From a bacterium (GTDB lineage: Bacteria > Bacteroidota > Bacteroidia > NS11-12g > UBA955): a stretch of 62,121 nucleotides of DNA. The translations under genes and the position numbers were made by a program. The stretch is taken from positions 1 to 62,121 of the forward strand of contig JAQSCZ010000001.1 in NCBI GenBank assembly GCA_029945665.1, read 5' to 3'. Within the stretch, counting starts at the first letter, position 1. Each line of letters starts with the position of its first letter. The notes beneath the pieces were generated by a model. The model saw only the letters and a list, made by a program, of their open reading frames with translations, was not told the DNA's origin and ran no database searches. Positions 60,776 through 62,121 of this stretch are shown here, in pieces.

Positions 60776-61531
60776 ATGTCGCAATTCCTAAAGATAATCA
60801 CCCATTTAAAAAGCCAACAAAAGAAAGCACTGGCTGTTTTAATCGACCCTGATCAACCACTTAAATCGGTTGTCTCAATTGCACAACTTTGCCAGAAAAA
60901 CCATGTTGATTTAATATTTATTGGCGGAAGCCTTGTTACATCTGGTGTTTTATCTGACGCTATTTCTACTATACAATCCAATTGCACCATTCCGGTTTAT
61001 ATTTTTCCAGGCAATGAGTTTATGATTGATGAACAAGCTGATGGTATTTTATTTCTTTCCTTATTAAGTGGTCGCAATCCTGAATACCTTATAGGCAAAC
61101 AAGTAGTAGCAGCGCCTCAATTAGCTGCCTCTAATTTAGAAGTGATACCAACTGCTTATTTATTAATTGATGGTGGACGCGAAACCAGTGTATCCTATAT
61201 AAGCAATACTAAACCTATACCTGCCAACAAACCTGATATTGCTGTGGCGACAGCGTTGGCCGGCAAACTCATGGGTATGCAATGCATTTATATGGATGCT
61301 GGAAGTGGTGCCGATCATTCGATTAGTGAAACCATGGTGAACAAAGTGCAGAACGCTGTTCAGCTGCCTCTAATTATTGGCGGTGGCATACGCTCCGCTC
61401 AAACGGCTTTAAACCTTTACCGCGCGGGTGCCGATGTATTGGTTATAGGCAATGGTGTAGAAGAAAGCCATGGTTTGATAGAAACCATTAGTAAAGTAAA
61501 AAGCACACTAGTTGTCGGTGTAGAGATTTAA
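60776..61531 (+). CDS. Geranylgeranylglyceryl/heptaprenylglyceryl phosphate synthase (PcrB/GGGPS family)
   Basis: A 251-residue TIM barrel. LAVLIDPDQPLKS at residues 19-31, IFIGGSLVT, and the phosphate-binding end LPLIIGGGIRSAQTA and ADVLVIGNGVEE match bacterial group II enzymes of the family. These join a polyprenyl diphosphate to sn-glycerol 1-phosphate, forming the archaeal-type ether bond. Bacteroidota are known to carry such homologues, but what lipid they make in vivo is unclear. It has its own promoter. Confidence 0.92.
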   Translation: MSQFLKIITHLKSQQKKALAVLIDPDQPLKSVVSIAQLCQKNHVDLIFIGGSLVTSGVLSDAISTIQSNCTIPVYIFPGNEFMIDEQADGILFLSLLSGRNPEYLIGKQVVAAPQLAASNLEVIPTAYLLIDGGRETSVSYISNTKPIPANKPDIAVATALAGKLMGMQCIYMDAGSGADHSISETMVNKVQNAVQLPLIIGGGIRSAQTALNLYRAGADVLVIGNGVEESHGLIETISKVKSTLVVGVEI

Positions 61532-61654
61532 TTAATTGGGGATTGAAGGATTTTAAGATTTAGGAAGGCAAGTTATTGAAAAAAATGTGGCCGCTCTCTC
61601 AAAAAAGTTTTTTCCAAATTGAAGCAAAACCCATTTTTAAAACGTCCAAGAAAC

Positions 61655-62074
61655 ATGCTAATAAAAAATATTTACCTGCTCGTCATTTGTTTAACTTGGG
61701 TTCAGTTAGCACAAGCGCAATCAACTTCTTTCCAATGGGGCAAACAAATTGGCGGAGACTCATCAACAGCTCATAAATTTATAGATTTCAAAACAGATCT
61801 GTTTGGGAACACCTATTCCCTTGGCTATTTTTCAGGTACTGTCGACCTTGATCCAGGACCAGCCACCTATCATTTATCCGCATCAGGAAATTTTGGTTTT
61901 TACATTCTTAAACTCAATGCATCAGGAAATTTTGCCTGGGCCAAGTCCATTTCAAATAGCGATATAGCAATTGCTAATTCATTGTGCGTTGATGGGTTTG
62001 GCAATGTCTATACGACTGGTTATTTTACTACCGTTACTGATTTCGATCCTAGCAATGGTAAATATGTTTTATGA
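61655..62074 (+). CDS. FDPG-type propeller protein, stopping after about two blades
   Basis: From MLIKNIYLL (61655) a signal peptide ends near LAQAQ. Blades begin as in 34464-36173: TDLFGNTYSLGYFSGTVDLD and VDGFGNVYTTGYFTTVTDFD. The frame stops at 62072 right after the second FDP motif, giving only about 139 residues and no sorting tail. No other frame continues the pattern in the last 47 bases. Either it is a truncated gene or the contig end is unreliable. Confidence 0.75.
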   Translation: MLIKNIYLLVICLTWVQLAQAQSTSFQWGKQIGGDSSTAHKFIDFKTDLFGNTYSLGYFSGTVDLDPGPATYHLSASGNFGFYILKLNASGNFAWAKSISNSDIAIANSLCVDGFGNVYTTGYFTTVTDFDPSNGKYVL

Positions 62075-62121
62075 CTGTCAGAAAGCTTGCACAAGTATAC
62101 GTAATATTGTAAATTGCACCA

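Noticed and set aside
62090-62121. Terminal CACCA at the window end as a tRNA 3' end
   Set aside because: No acceptor stem, T-loop or other tRNA feature precedes it.

Overview
This window looks like a piece of a Bacteroidota chromosome, probably from the Chitinophagales/Sphingobacteriales side of the phylum, although the exact taxon cannot be fixed from sequence alone. The evidence is low GC, promoters with the Bacteroidota -7 box TAnnTTTG, many small lipoproteins and outer-membrane barrels, a PorV/PorQ-family protein, type IX secretion (T9SS) sorting tails, a TonB-dependent receptor with a carboxypeptidase-regulatory N-domain, bacterial group II GGGP synthase and a B12-dependent ribonucleotide reductase. 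No tRNA, rRNA, CRISPR array or transposase gene was seen.

Layout. 1-4.8 kb: two secreted proteins (the first cut by the window edge), a YfiT/DinB enzyme and a sugar nucleotidyltransferase, all on the minus strand. 4.9-8.4 kb: a NatA/NatB-like ABC exporter, then a 1.05-kb gene-less block with the anatomy of a non-autonomous mobile element (9-bp direct repeats, terminal inverted repeats, internal repeat array), then a small lipoprotein. 8.4-12.1 kb: GH3-family acyl-adenylase, a periplasmic cyclophilin, a HIT protein and GreA. 12.2-21.2 kb: a three-gene envelope operon (TonB receptor, 1,319-aa secreted protein, PorV/PorQ-like barrel) closed by a strong terminator. 21.3-24.4 kb: hydroxyacid dehydrogenase, MurI and two Skp/OmpH chaperones. 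24.6-36.2 kb: biotin carboxylase, a small basic lipoprotein, an orphan PaaD, a HEAT-cyclophilin fusion, the panD/UPF0104/hldE-C operon, envelope proteins, a glycosyltransferase and a seven-bladed T9SS propeller protein.

36.3-46.9 kb is the most striking part: a sirtuin, then ten tightly packed minus-strand genes encoding an MBL-rhodanese (persulfide-dioxygenase-like), HmgA, HPPD, 3-hydroxyanthranilate dioxygenase, kynurenine 3-monooxygenase, a membrane fatty-acid desaturase, tryptophan 2,3-dioxygenase and PaaABC. They come from tyrosine, tryptophan, phenylacetate, lipid and sulfide metabolism, yet every enzyme consumes O2. Enzymes of the same pathways that do not use O2 (kynureninase, formamidase, FahA, MaiA, PaaG/Z) are absent from the window. 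Upstream lies a well-formed Bacteroidota promoter with an FNR/CRP-like palindrome (TGAT-N4-ATCA) next to its -33 box. I propose this is an oxygen-linked oxygenase operon.

47-62 kb: a PspC protein, a lipocalin-like lipoprotein, a hybrid histidine kinase with an adjacent sigma-54 response regulator (large palindrome at the kinase promoter), a gene-poor stretch with one coding remnant and one possible 44-aa membrane peptide, a T9SS CocE-type hydrolase, an outer-membrane barrel, NrdJ with a hairpin at its likely transcript start, GGGP synthase, and a second propeller protein that stops after about 140 codons at the window end.

Twelve promoters could be placed from TAnnTTTG boxes; in many cases the box lies only 5-11 nt before the start codon, implying leaderless or nearly leaderless mRNAs.
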